Positions 53,501 through 61,394 of a DNA stretch of 64,000 nucleotides are shown in pieces; position 1 is the first letter of the stretch; each line of letters starts with the position of its first letter. The notes under the pieces were generated by a model. The model made no database searches and was not told the DNA's origin. It saw only the letters and a program-made list of their open reading frames with translations. The stretch lies in NCBI GenBank assembly GCA_020637445.1, contig JACJVZ010000002.1:659187-723186 (forward strand), written 5' to 3'. Position numbers and translations under genes: made by a program. Source of the stretch: Calditrichota bacterium. Its GTDB lineage: Bacteria; Electryoneota; RPQS01.

Positions 53501-54196
53501 GCGCACGTGGTCATTTGCGAGTCATTTACGCAGGCAAGTGGATCGTGGGGTTCTGACCTGATAAGCAGTATGATCGAACTCGAAAACGACTACGAAACTC
53601 GGGTGCTCGGTGATCGTTTGCGCGCAAGCTACTTCCAGAATCGCGGTGAGTTTGATTCAGCAATTGAGACATGTACAGCGCTTCTATCAAGTGGACTAAC
53701 GTTCGCAGATTCAATTCAGGTCGCCACTGATCTTCTGGGAATCCAAAGTTCAATGGACGGTCACGACGGCGGGAGCCTTGACGGAATGTCAGCTACACAG
53801 ATGATTCCGCCCTCACTTCGTGCTGAAACCACGGAAGAAGTTGTGACTATTGAGCGTGACTTATTCTCGTTGCTCAATCCTGTGACAAGAGAAGGTCGAA
53901 GCCAGAAAGCGATTCCGGGAGATTTTCGCCTGTATCAGAACTACCCGAATCCGTTTAACCCGACGACGCAAATCGAGTTTGACCTGCCGGAAACATCAAA
54001 CTTGACGCTGAAGGTGTTCAACACGCTTGGTCAAGAGGTTGCAACGGTTAGCGATGGCAAGTTCAACGCTGGCCACTATGTGATGACTTGGAACGGCAAG
54101 TCCAACGCTGGCATCGATGTCGCAACTGGCCTTTACATCTATCAACTTAAGGCTGGCTCGTTCTTGGATACCAAGAAGATGATCCTGATGCGGTAG
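50600..54196 (+). CDS. Large secreted FG-GAP/beta-helix T9SS protein
   Basis: 1198 aa. Signal peptide MITIVLLAYSAQAQ region. FG-GAP-like repeats with DGDGDGN and DVNGDG loops span about residues 45-530, a right-handed beta-helix with PGTVIEFDEYADLWIEGSL entry about 545-850, a helical TPR-like region about 920-1060 (YEQAEDYLAAQELFRYV), and the T9SS sorting domain at the end (YPNPFNPTTQ, LGQEVATV, KMILMR). Likely a very large surface-exposed or released adhesin or scaffold. Its presence beyond the integrase makes it potential mobile-element cargo or host DNA on the far side of a smaller element. Confidence 0.87.
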   Translation: MKALIVMITIVLLAYSAQAQTELTGFPISFTRTSGTPAYIHEHGPVVANFDDDESLEIIVLSDANNTGDGQSDRILVFDPESATPGTPEYTLDMPTGLRNLGYTFSHSPVVLDGDGDGNMEIAVCAWKASTFATGNCPIFGGSCRHTSTCLHYETAVLSYEFGSATPTIVSGSYNKLTTPSVGDVTGDGIEDLIFVGASFNGSVTNADPDPTPGNAWANSIVTVNWTGTGWIDHEHVFSYCNPNAINISKIITETTVALGDMDNDGVNEIVALLPDADASAGEAEMVIVDVTATPDVTVIPVQGKFVYEGITGRGYSGPVLGDIIPDGILDAAFLVFDDGSIGSTQLALYDGNTGTFEFHDVPADYLINGGDVLALADGPSELDYLDIYVPTRNGGTTRMHWFRWNGTAWEFANNQLEWPKSFDQTLSTATAGYAPTISSTNENGALELISQFGAGTNNSIRMLKLNSNEGNDVTWDIADDYVSDYSHQSAPTIADVNGDGISELIVEVDEGNTEGTIHAYDLGIESNPVKNQWNGLLNGPKHTGRYAQPVPYIQYPTNVSWSGRISVSASGYYVPDGYNLVIEPGTVIEFDEYADLWIEGSLTAVGTPSEPIIFASRVPDTRWNGLIVSYGSVVLNYASFKDFKDYGIYTDTPSSVSINHTDFDCSSLRLGGVGLLLWNSPTVSQVVKNSFVHSVAPDSQCAGMYLYNCKVDFDTVTIEDCDWVNSYIKKVTGSFYGCTFRDRVDYYSIYFNSTPNTPNFRCCTFEDLAPSSGTWPTTIYCASGTMPSFGAEGTTFSGVSNVITDFSNSLMTMNGSVNLPIVDSNPQYQIETNGGHNDWIQENSGGRFFIRNSPGTTTYPCTEQYWSPDAQVGMFDPQNGGTTYWNYSSPMEDPWTLCGGAGGGIEQSVGDGPLARNNGNLDEDDLYDTFAEALQYEQAEDYLAAQELFRYVTENASETSLRWSALAHVVICESFTQASGSWGSDLISSMIELENDYETRVLGDRLRASYFQNRGEFDSAIETCTALLSSGLTFADSIQVATDLLGIQSSMDGHDGGSLDGMSATQMIPPSLRAETTEEVVTIERDLFSLLNPVTREGRSQKAIPGDFRLYQNYPNPFNPTTQIEFDLPETSNLTLKVFNTLGQEVATVSDGKFNAGHYVMTWNGKSNAGIDVATGLYIYQLKAGSFLDTKKMILMR

Positions 54197-54219
54197 TTAC
54201 TTGGTCAGTTCAAATTCAG

Positions 54220-54250
54220 AAAGCCCCGGCAAGTGTCGGGGCTTTTCTTT
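54220..54250 (+). terminator. Terminator after the large T9SS gene
   Basis: 8-bp stem AAGCCCCG/CGGGGCTT (54221-54228 with 54237-54244) followed by TTCTTT. Confidence 0.85.
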
Positions 54251-54449
54251 GCCAAGGTTCTTGGGGCTGTAGTCGGCCGCATTGACTACAGAGGTCTCGT
54301 TACGAAGTTGCGTGTCAAAAATAGTCGCCGTTTATGTTAAGTTGTTAATTGATAATTGGATACGGTTTTAACATATCGAGACAAGCCATTTGGCTGAATA
54401 CGCATCTTCTTCTTATCTTGAATCATAGCCCAAACCACCGGAGCCAAAC

Positions 54450-54938
54450 ATGACCGTGACTATTACAGAAAGACTCCACGACTTCCTTTTTGAGAAGAAG
54501 CTTATCACGGAAGTCGCGAAGCGAATGGGAAAGAAGTTAACGACGCTAGCGTCTGAGCTTAATCCCGGTGCATCGTATGCAAAATTTGGCATCAATGACT
54601 TTCTTCCGTTGTGTGTTGCGGTACGTGAAATGGGCTATGGGGACGAACTCGACGCCATACTTCACGAGTATTTTGAAGCCTTGAAGTCTGGAACATCATC
54701 CCAGAGCGAGCCCTATTCGTCCCAAGAGCTTTCTGCTATGGTTGTAGAGTTAATGACCAACACCGCGACTCTTGCCAACAAGGCGTCAAAGCTGTTTGGC
54801 ACCACCGACAAGCGGGAACTTCGAGAAGTTCGGTCATTGATCAGCCAGCATCTGCTTCCGACCGCTCTTAAGCTGGCTGCTTCAATTGACTCCGAATTGG
54901 ACTCCGGTTCGGACACCTCTGTAGAATTTGCAAACTAA
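54450..54938 (+). CDS. Phage CII-like DNA-binding protein
   Basis: 162 aa. The N-terminal 70 residues (LHDFLFEKKLITEVAKRMGKK, LASELNPGASYAKFGINDFL, LCVAVREMGY) follow the layout of phage regulatory CII-type (CP76) helix-turn-helix proteins: predicted HTH, Asn-Pro after the recognition helix, and a second helix pair. The C-terminal half is helical and acidic, possibly for oligomerisation. GGAG lies 6 bases before the ATG. The assignment rests on pattern only. It may control lysogeny-like switching of the downstream module. Confidence 0.55.
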   Translation: MTVTITERLHDFLFEKKLITEVAKRMGKKLTTLASELNPGASYAKFGINDFLPLCVAVREMGYGDELDAILHEYFEALKSGTSSQSEPYSSQELSAMVVELMTNTATLANKASKLFGTTDKRELREVRSLISQHLLPTALKLAASIDSELDSGSDTSVEFAN

Positions 54939-54982
54939 ACCTCAGACTAATAATACCTGTTACCACCTTAGGAAGCTTAATA

Positions 54983-55375
54983 ATGGCAACAAAGAACTTC
55001 GCAATTCGGCTTGACAATAGCAGCAAACAGACCGGCGACTTCACGTTGAAATTGCTGGTCGACGCCGGGACAAACGCAACATTCAAACTAACGTTCGTTG
55101 AAGCCGGAACGACAAACAGCCTGGACTTTATTTCTAGCAAGAACGGTGTTACAAAGAGCCACCCTTACTCTGCATCAGTTACCGGTACTTCTGCCGCTGT
55201 TGAGCTTAGCAAAACCGATCTATCTGCAATCTACGATGATGCTGATGGTGGAGACTGGGACTATGTTCAGGCTCAATGGACTGTTGGAAAGGTTGATGAC
55301 AACGGCACATCTAACAACTATGTCTTGCAGGGAAACCACGTGTATGACGGAAGTGGTTGGCCCCCAATCTTGTAG
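54983..55375 (+). CDS. Hypothetical small beta-rich protein
   Basis: 130 aa without signal peptide or membrane segment. Alternating polar and hydrophobic short strands (NFAIRLDNSSKQTGDFTLKLL, ATFKLTFVEAG, WDYVQAQWTVGK) suggest a beta-sandwich. AGGA is upstream of ATG 54983. Not recognised. It is between the CII-like and membrane-protein genes with short gaps, so probably one transcription unit. Confidence 0.65.
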   Translation: MATKNFAIRLDNSSKQTGDFTLKLLVDAGTNATFKLTFVEAGTTNSLDFISSKNGVTKSHPYSASVTGTSAAVELSKTDLSAIYDDADGGDWDYVQAQWTVGKVDDNGTSNNYVLQGNHVYDGSGWPPIL

Positions 55376-55390
55376 ACTGCCTCGAGGCTA

Positions 55391-56032
55391 ATGGCTTTTC
55401 AAACTGTTATTTATTATTTGGGATATTGTGCGGCCCTCTATCTTTACAAAGATATGGGTCGCGTTTTTTTTGTGCCGATGCTCGCGAATATGTGGTTTAA
55501 TCTTCTGATTACGTTTGAGATATATCGAGAGGTAGATTTTCGATGGTTTATTGCGGTTCATGGACTGTTTTGGCTGTGCTGGATATTGATTTTGGCTAGG
55601 CCATCCATTAGTCGCTTCGAGATAGGTGGAAGTATTATTCTTTTGGTTAGCGCCTTCTTTTGGGGAACGCTGCCTCGGCTAATGGAAGAAGCGAACGCGC
55701 TGAGCGCCATAATCGAATTGTGCACACAGATCTGGACGACGTGGTATTTTTCCGGCTTTCTTGTTGTGCTTGTGGTCGTGTTGAGAAGCACTGTAGTCGC
55801 AAGGTACAAGAAGGACTTTGTTGACATTCTGACGAATCCAAGAAAGCGATTCCTTATCCCGCTCGGACTTTGTTCCGGCATGATTGGCTTTACCCCTCTC
55901 TTGGGCAGTGTGGTTCCAGACACCGTGCTTTTGCAGCGGTTCAACATAGGATCTCAATTAATGGTTTGGGGCTGGGTTCTTCTTGAAACACCCTATTTCA
56001 TCATGTATGAACGACTACGACGGCAACAGTAA
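55391..56032 (+). CDS. Hypothetical polytopic membrane protein
   Basis: 213 aa with about six hydrophobic segments (for example VFFVPMLANMWFNLLITF, WFIAVHGLFWLCWILILA, GGSIILLVSAFFWGTLP, FSGFLVVLVVVLRSTVV). No family recognised. It starts 16 bases after the preceding gene and is followed by a terminator. Small accessory membrane proteins of this kind occur in phage and defence modules, but nothing specific supports a role. Confidence 0.65.
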   Translation: MAFQTVIYYLGYCAALYLYKDMGRVFFVPMLANMWFNLLITFEIYREVDFRWFIAVHGLFWLCWILILARPSISRFEIGGSIILLVSAFFWGTLPRLMEEANALSAIIELCTQIWTTWYFSGFLVVLVVVLRSTVVARYKKDFVDILTNPRKRFLIPLGLCSGMIGFTPLLGSVVPDTVLLQRFNIGSQLMVWGWVLLETPYFIMYERLRRQQ

Positions 56033-56045
56033 CCCGGTTTGAATC

Positions 56046-56079
56046 AAAGCCCCTAACAATCGTTTGGGGCTTTCTTTTT
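56046..56079 (+). terminator. Terminator after the membrane-protein gene
   Basis: 8-bp stem AAAGCCCC/GGGGCTTT (56046-56053 with 56066-56073) with following CTTTTT. Confidence 0.85.
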
Positions 56080-56286
56080 CCCTTTAATTCCTCTGTAGCT
56101 TTGGTTTTTGACTACAAGTTGTTGAAATTACAAGTGGGAACCGACCCAGGGTGCGGCGATTTGTGCGCAGATGGTTTGAATGGTAGGATATTTCTTCGGA
56201 CATTTTAGAAACGAACTGAAAGGTATTTCTTTCTATTGGGTACTTTCTTTGAGAACACCCACCGATTCAACATATGGGAGGTTCGG

Positions 56287-56562
56287 ATGGCATCGAAACC
56301 AACGGGGACAAGACAATTGCAGAACTCAAAAACCGACATTCGCATTCAGGGCCAGGCATTTCCTAATGACTATCGGGATGCCATGTCCATTTTCATACGA
56401 TCATTCGTCACGACAGTCCTTCGGTCAACGAACGGCAATATCTCGCAGGCCGCGCGTCAAATGAACATCGCGCGACGAAATCTTCAGTTAAAGGTAAAAG
56501 CACTGGAGATTGATGTCGACGCTTTGCGTAATGGCGAGCAGCAATCGGACATTGTGCTTTAG
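56287..56562 (+). CDS. Fis-type helix-turn-helix protein
   Basis: 91 aa from ATG at 56287, which has GGGAGG 5 bases upstream; a longer frame to 56236 adds a nonconserved extension. The C-terminal ~40 residues (GNISQAARQMNIARRNLQLK) match the Fis/NtrC-type HTH_8 DNA-binding domain. There is no AAA+ ATPase domain, so this is a stand-alone Fis-like protein, perhaps a nucleoid-type or element-encoded regulator. Confidence 0.8.
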   Translation: MASKPTGTRQLQNSKTDIRIQGQAFPNDYRDAMSIFIRSFVTTVLRSTNGNISQAARQMNIARRNLQLKVKALEIDVDALRNGEQQSDIVL

Positions 56563-56691
56563 TTGTCTTACATCGAGCAAGGTAAGTGGCCTTATTGAAT
56601 CACCATGCAATTGTGTGATAGTGGAATGCAGCATCGCGTTAGGCATGAGCATCAAAGATCAGTAGGCAACTGAAATACTAAATAGAGCAAT

Positions 56692-58311
56692 ATGCCAACA
56701 AAATCGAAGATCTGGCGATTAACACTTAGGCTTATTAAGGACTCAACGGTTAATGCGGAAGATGCCTTAAGTAGCAAGGGCACCCTGAGTAAGTTCCCTC
56801 TGTCGTCAGGGCTTGACTTCAATGGTACTCTTTTCGTGAAAGAACCTGAAGGTCGCCCTCCTGACTGGGTATCGTTTCTATCAGATGGACTTAAAAGCAG
56901 TGATCGGCACAAGATCGAAAATATGTATAGCCAATCACTTTCAGCTGTGCTGCTTGTAGAGATAACGTACCGAAGGAAAAGTAGGTTCTTCGCCTTGACT
57001 TTTGGTCACGGACGTCACTTGCTAGAAACAAACTGTAGTGTTCAAGATTTTGGGCTCAAAGTGGCCCTAAACTCGGTCAATCCAGACAGTCTTCGTTCCA
57101 TTGACGCTGCGACAATTGATGACAACACAATTCAGACACGCAAACAATCAAGTCAACAGTCTTCAATAGATGAGTTTGGTGTAGATACGAGTCGCGATTT
57201 GTTGCGCGCTGTCACTGGTATACCAAATGACCCCAAGTTTGCAAACAGCGTGTCGGGTGCAGAAGCGCTAGCGATTACATTACCGATTGAGCTTAACGAC
57301 TTAGGCAACAAGTGTAAAGAGATACTAAAGGTCTATAAGGGCTCAAAATACAAAGAGCGATTTGCATGGGTTGACAACGTTGCTCTTGTGCGAAGCACTA
57401 GCACGATTTCGGACCTCGACAGAAAATTGGCAGACAAGCTTCTTGATAAGGAGTCAATTGGAGTGCACATGGCTCCACCTGCTATACTCCCAAACATTGA
57501 TTCAGGCTTCCGATTCTCAACGGAGACGGATGAAGGCAATCCACATGCCTTCTTAGAGCTTTCTGATTTCATGTCGTCGATCAAATCCGGAGCAAGAATT
57601 GACATTGAGGCCCTGCGAAGGAAACATAAGGTCTTTGTCAAGAATTCACTGGACGGAACCATGGAACCAGCCTGGTCAGTATATGACTGCTTGGTTTTCG
57701 ACACTATCTTGGATGGTAGTAAGTATGTCCTGTTTAGCGGAAAATGGTATGAAGTGTCAAAGGATTTCACGATTGCTTTAGCGAGGTATGTTGACAAAAT
57801 ACCATTGTCAAAACTAAAAGCACCGAACGCGCGCAGTAATGAAAGAGAAGATGCATATTCTAAACGTGCAACCAAATCTAGTGGCGGCAAGTGGATATTG
57901 CTTGACAAAGAGACCGTTAAGGTTAGCACGGCATCAGGCCGGATTGAGATTTGTGACATTCTTACAGATGCAGGTCAGTTTGTTCACATAAAACCGTGGC
58001 ACCAATCTTCGACGTTAAGTCATCTTTTTGCGCAAGCGAGGATTTCTACCGATTGTTTACTAAACGATTCGAAATATCGGGAAAGTATCAAAGCCAAAGT
58101 GCCTGCCCTCATGGGTGCTCTGAAGGCGAAGCTTTCGGCTAACGATGTAGATCCAAAATCTTTCGAAGTTGTATTAGCGGTGATTTCGAAATCAGGCTAT
58201 CGTTGGCCAACATCGTTTCCGTTCTTCTCGCAACTGAACTTAATGCATACGAGCAAATGGCTAAATGACCGTCAGGTGAAGCACAGCCTGTTACATATTG
58301 TTAGGTCTTAG
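56692..58311 (+). CDS. TIGR04141/DUF6119 family sporadically distributed protein
   Basis: 539 aa. The diagnostic stretch is at about residues 100-190: FGHGRHLL, DFGLKVALNSVNPDSLRSID, GVDTSRDLLRAVTGIPND and GAEALAIT. The family is patchily distributed and often found in mobile or defence-rich regions; its biochemical role is unknown to me. It lies between a Fis-like and an HNH gene. The ribosome binding site before ATG 56692 is weak. Confidence 0.8.
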   Translation: MPTKSKIWRLTLRLIKDSTVNAEDALSSKGTLSKFPLSSGLDFNGTLFVKEPEGRPPDWVSFLSDGLKSSDRHKIENMYSQSLSAVLLVEITYRRKSRFFALTFGHGRHLLETNCSVQDFGLKVALNSVNPDSLRSIDAATIDDNTIQTRKQSSQQSSIDEFGVDTSRDLLRAVTGIPNDPKFANSVSGAEALAITLPIELNDLGNKCKEILKVYKGSKYKERFAWVDNVALVRSTSTISDLDRKLADKLLDKESIGVHMAPPAILPNIDSGFRFSTETDEGNPHAFLELSDFMSSIKSGARIDIEALRRKHKVFVKNSLDGTMEPAWSVYDCLVFDTILDGSKYVLFSGKWYEVSKDFTIALARYVDKIPLSKLKAPNARSNEREDAYSKRATKSSGGKWILLDKETVKVSTASGRIEICDILTDAGQFVHIKPWHQSSTLSHLFAQARISTDCLLNDSKYRESIKAKVPALMGALKAKLSANDVDPKSFEVVLAVISKSGYRWPTSFPFFSQLNLMHTSKWLNDRQVKHSLLHIVRS

Positions 58312-58411
58312 ACTTTCGCTGTTGGTGCGCAATAACATTTCAGTTTGGCCAGACAACAAGCTTAAACAAACTCACAAAACCCTCAAAGCCATAAATTCAA
58401 AGAGGAACATA

Positions 58412-58720
58412 ATGGCACGACAACATGGTACAAAACGTGATGGATCTTCGTTTGGCGAAAGCACCGTGACGGCGGTCTGGGACAAAGGGACTGTTGTTGC
58501 GGGCCGAGACGCAGCCGAGTACCGCAAAGACAGTTGCGGTGCCATAATTCGGAGGGCGTCATATGGAACGCTTGGTGATTTTGGATGGGAAATTGACCAC
58601 GACAAACCCGTGGCAAAGAATGGGTCAGACGATCTTAGCAACCTCCAACCTTTGCATTGGGAGAATAATCGGCACAAAAGTGACGACTATCCAAATTGGT
58701 CGTGCAAGAAGAAATCGTAA
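58412..58720 (+). CDS. HNH endonuclease domain protein
   Basis: 102 aa from ATG at 58412 with AGAGG upstream. The HNH core is WEIDHDKPVAKNGSDDLSNLQPLHWENNRHKSDD read in pieces: IDHDKPVAKNG with the metal-binding His and Asp, LSNLQPLHWENN with Asn and His, then RHKSD. Single-domain HNH nickases or endonucleases of this size are used in phage packaging, in homing and as effectors in defence systems. It follows the DUF6119 gene by 100 bases and precedes a terminator. Confidence 0.85.
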   Translation: MARQHGTKRDGSSFGESTVTAVWDKGTVVAGRDAAEYRKDSCGAIIRRASYGTLGDFGWEIDHDKPVAKNGSDDLSNLQPLHWENNRHKSDDYPNWSCKKKS

Positions 58721-58744
58721 GTGGAAGATGGTTCTGGGACGCAC

Positions 58745-58775
58745 AAGGTCAGCAGTTTGCTGACCTTTTCTTTGC
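58745..58775 (+). terminator. Terminator after the HNH gene
   Basis: 10-bp stem AAGGTCAGCA/TGCTGACCTT with loop GTT, followed by TTCTTT. Confidence 0.85.
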
Positions 58776-58822
58776 CCGCAGGTTCCCCTTGACTTCCGCC
58801 TGATCCCTTCGTACATTTAGAC

Positions 58823-58946
58823 TTCCTGCCAAGCGGAGACTTTTGAGTCTTCCGTATAACGTAAGTATCGCAGACAGCCTGATTTCCGTTTTGGAAGTTA
58901 GGCCTCTGGTCGTTTACGTTGTACGGACTCATCCGCTTGGCAGGAA
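58823..58946. repeat. Long interrupted inverted repeat (structured leader candidate)
   Basis: A perfect 15-bp arm pair (58823-58837 with 58932-58946; TTCCTGCCAAGCGGA and its complement) continues inward as TGAGT/ACTCA and CCGTAtAACGTAA/TTACGTTgTACGG. Inside it is a further imperfect hairpin around 58878-58903. CCTCTGG (58903-58909) can instead pair with CCAGAGG (58972-58978), which is followed by TCTTTTTT. It lies in the leader of the lipoprotein gene at 59036. Confidence 0.75.
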
Positions 58947-59035
58947 CTAAGCGTTGGGCTGTCAGCGAAACCCAGAGGTCTTTTTTGTGCCTTGGAATCA
59001 CTGTCAGACTTTGTTCCCAAGATTCCGGAGGCACA

Positions 59036-60481
59036 ATGCGGTACCTTGTTGGATGTGTGATCATTTGCTCCCTTCTAGTCGGATGTGCCACGAATTCGGA
59101 GAAGGCACAAGAGATGCTTCGGCAAGGGAATTTCGCAGAAGTAATCACGACGTTTGCAGAAGATCAAAGCTGCGAGGCTTGGCGAACGGCCGCATGCGAA
59201 TCACTTCTCGCACAAAGAGAATACTCGCTGGTCTTAGGCTTAACTCCAGAGACCTTTCAGGCGCAGACAATTCGGAATTGCTTGGCAATTCTCGTTGAAA
59301 GAGAATCTCGCGGTGCGTTCTTTGATGTGATCGGACAAGCTAACGCAATTGCGGGCAGAATTCGCGGTGAAGGCGACAGAATCGGTGGTTTAACAAAATT
59401 TGATCTTCTCCAAATGATGGTTGGCCAGTATTACAATCGGCCGATTGGAGAAAGTCAGTTGTATGATGGAAAGCCTGGTGTTTCTTGGTTACGAGAACTT
59501 CTGACTCAGCAAACTGGCCAGATGTATATTGCGCCAAAGCTGACTATGAGTTCCGCTCTTGTCCATCTTGAAAATGCCGCATCTACTCTTGGCGAGATCG
59601 ACAAAACTATTGATCCTGCTTTGTCTCGGCAATATGGACTAGATGCCGTGGCTCGATCTGTTGCAACCAAACTAGCGACCATAGACAAGGAACTTTCCGC
59701 CTACGAATCTGGAGTCTCGCAAGCGCAGGAGGAATTTGACGTTTCAACAGCAACGATCAAGACAAACAATATTCTTGCGTCAATTGCACTTGCCTTGTTG
59801 GCGGACTCGACAAACGAGCTTACTGCAATTATAGAGCAAGGAGAACTACTAAGCGCTACGTCGACTGCTTCTAACGATCCATGGAGCGTCACAAAGACAC
59901 TGGCCGTACCCAAAGATCTGGAAAGCCCCGTGCGAACCGATTGCGCGTTCAGTCCTGACCTGAAGTACTTCGCGGCAGTTGGCGGGTCTTCGGGCAACGC
60001 GGGTTACTCTTGGGGTGCAATTGTAGTTTGGGATTTGGCCACTTCCAACGTTGTAGGTCAATATGACACCGACTCTTGGGTGCAACGAGTGTCATTTGTC
60101 GAGAACAGGCTGGTCGTAATAGGCGGAGAATTTGAATATATCGAGAAGGTGCTTGATCCAAGGGGTTATGGTGAAGTGAAGTTTGGTAGGGCGTCAGAAA
60201 AAGGACTGGACAAATTGGAGGGAATGCACAAGTATCACGAGTCGCTTCGAAGCCCGGGGGACAATTTTGAAATCAAAGCTAGTTCGGAGGGCGATCTCCC
60301 TAGTGTTAGGGCAACTAACGTGAAGACGGGCAACGTCGAGAAAATACTGATCGGCCATGACGACCCAATTGCCTTCAGCATGGACGGGGGCCTAATGGCA
60401 ACCTATCAACCGAACGAGTGGACCTTTGCAATCTGGAGGTTACCACATAACGAAATCGCATCTTCAGCGAATGTGCCGTGA
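59036..60481 (+). CDS. Putative lipoprotein with C-terminal propeller-like domain
   Basis: 481 aa from ATG at 59036, chosen because CCGGAGG precedes it and the lipobox signal LVGCVIICSLLVGC (Cys at about residue 18) follows. Residues about 20-290 are mainly helical. Residues about 300-480 have WD40/beta-propeller-like strands (CAFSPDLKYFAAVGGSS, AIVVWDLATSNVVGQYD, AFSMDGGLMATYQPNEWTFAIWRL). The propeller appears too short to close alone. Family unknown. The gene stands alone in the element, preceded by the inverted-repeat leader. Confidence 0.72.
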   Translation: MRYLVGCVIICSLLVGCATNSEKAQEMLRQGNFAEVITTFAEDQSCEAWRTAACESLLAQREYSLVLGLTPETFQAQTIRNCLAILVERESRGAFFDVIGQANAIAGRIRGEGDRIGGLTKFDLLQMMVGQYYNRPIGESQLYDGKPGVSWLRELLTQQTGQMYIAPKLTMSSALVHLENAASTLGEIDKTIDPALSRQYGLDAVARSVATKLATIDKELSAYESGVSQAQEEFDVSTATIKTNNILASIALALLADSTNELTAIIEQGELLSATSTASNDPWSVTKTLAVPKDLESPVRTDCAFSPDLKYFAAVGGSSGNAGYSWGAIVVWDLATSNVVGQYDTDSWVQRVSFVENRLVVIGGEFEYIEKVLDPRGYGEVKFGRASEKGLDKLEGMHKYHESLRSPGDNFEIKASSEGDLPSVRATNVKTGNVEKILIGHDDPIAFSMDGGLMATYQPNEWTFAIWRLPHNEIASSANVP

Positions 60482-60795
60482 TTCTCTGGCATAAGAAGTA
60501 ATGGAATCACTACTTCGGAGGGCTTTTGTGGCGCAGAATACCGTTTGACCTGTTGTTGGACGCAGGCAACGCATTAATCAAATGGCTTAGACGAAGACAT
60601 CGGCATCGTTGATTTTTTCGTTACCCAAATAGAAAGAGTAGGTTTTTGACCTACTCTTTTTAGTTACTACAGGTGTTATTGGAGACGCTAGAGACGATTA
60701 CATGCCTGCGTTGATCTTTGTCAGTTTGGTGCACACGTGTGTCCCAAGTGGCCACGTACGGCAGCCACAGGAGCCCTATTAGGGCTTCCCCAGCA
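60482..60795. other. Gene-poor stretch before the minus-strand module
   Basis: It contains the bidirectional terminator at 60631-60664. A minus-strand frame at 60660-60926 exists but overlaps the better candidate gene at 60796-61020 by about 130 bases; I do not call it. Confidence 0.5.
60631..60664. terminator. Bidirectional terminator
   Basis: 11-bp stem AAAGAGTAGGT/ACCTACTCTTT (60633-60643 with 60649-60659) with T residues following. It separates the plus-strand lipoprotein gene from the minus-strand replication module. Confidence 0.85.
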
Positions 60796-61020
60796 TTATC
60801 CAACGCTAAGCGTGTTTTCCGCTTCCACTCCACCACCAACGTAGCGTAGGAGGTTCTCGTGGGCCGCGTCAGCCCATCCTGGCAGGGGTTGCTGTTGGCG
60901 GCGAACGGAATCCAGTCCAAAATCACTCCGGCGCTGATCCGGCATGGTGTGTTGGGACTTGCTTGGCAGCTTGTTGGCGCATTGGAGGAGTAGGCGGATG
61001 TATTGTGTGGTTGCTTTCAT
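60796..61020 (-). CDS. Small hypothetical protein of the replication module
   Basis: 74 aa from ATG at 61020, with GGGAG six bases upstream, starting immediately beside the GTGAC array. Polar and basic N-terminal half (TTQYIRLLLQCANKLPSKSQ) and no recognisable domain. It lies downstream of the helicase on the same strand. It could be a replication or copy-control protein, or spurious. Confidence 0.4.
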   Translation of the reverse strand: MKATTQYIRLLLQCANKLPSKSQHTMPDQRRSDFGLDSVRRQQQPLPGWADAAHENLLRYVGGGVEAENTLSVG

Positions 61021-61040
61021 GAATTCTCCCAACTTGGCCG

Positions 61041-61353
61041 GTGACAAAAGTGACATTTCGGTGACACTCCGGTGACACAAATCGGACCTCTTAAGTTATT
61101 GTTTTTATTGTTGTGGTGACGGAAGTGACGCTTGTGACACTAATTTTCAAAACTATTTATAGGAACTGCCCACCCCGCGTTCCACCGGAATCCAAGGGAT
61201 CATACACTTCCAGAAAACTTTTACCCAAAAACCTGTCACTTCCGTCACTTCCGTCACCGACTGTTCTTAATATATTATTTTTACTACAGTAATATAGGTG
61301 ACATTTGGTGACACTTTTCAAAACCCGTTTGTCACTTTTGTCACCAACGTCAC
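61041..61353. repeat. Array of 15 GTGAC motifs (iteron-like, candidate origin)
   Basis: GTGAC or its complement occurs 15 times in 313 bases, at 61041, 61050, 61061, 61072; 61116, 61125, 61134; 61235, 61244, 61253; 61298, 61308; 61331, 61340, 61349. Within clusters the spacing is mostly 9 bases. The clusters alternate in orientation (+,+,-,+,-), and AT-rich stretches lie between them (61092-61110, 61266-61295). The second and third clusters form a long inverted repeat. Location directly downstream of the helicase gene fits a replication origin or a dense regulator-binding site. Confidence 0.7.
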
Positions 61354-61394
61354 CCGGTCCGGGCTCCTTTGGAACCCAGACCCAGACCCGAAAC

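Noticed and set aside
60660..60926. Minus-strand open frame of 88 codons
   Set aside because: It overlaps the 60796-61020 candidate by about 130 bases in another frame, starts without a ribosome binding site, and has no recognisable domain. Its end also reaches into the terminator.
61041..61353. GTGAC array as a CRISPR
   Set aside because: Repeats are only five bases with 9-base phasing and change orientation. There are no unique spacers of typical length and no cas genes in the window.
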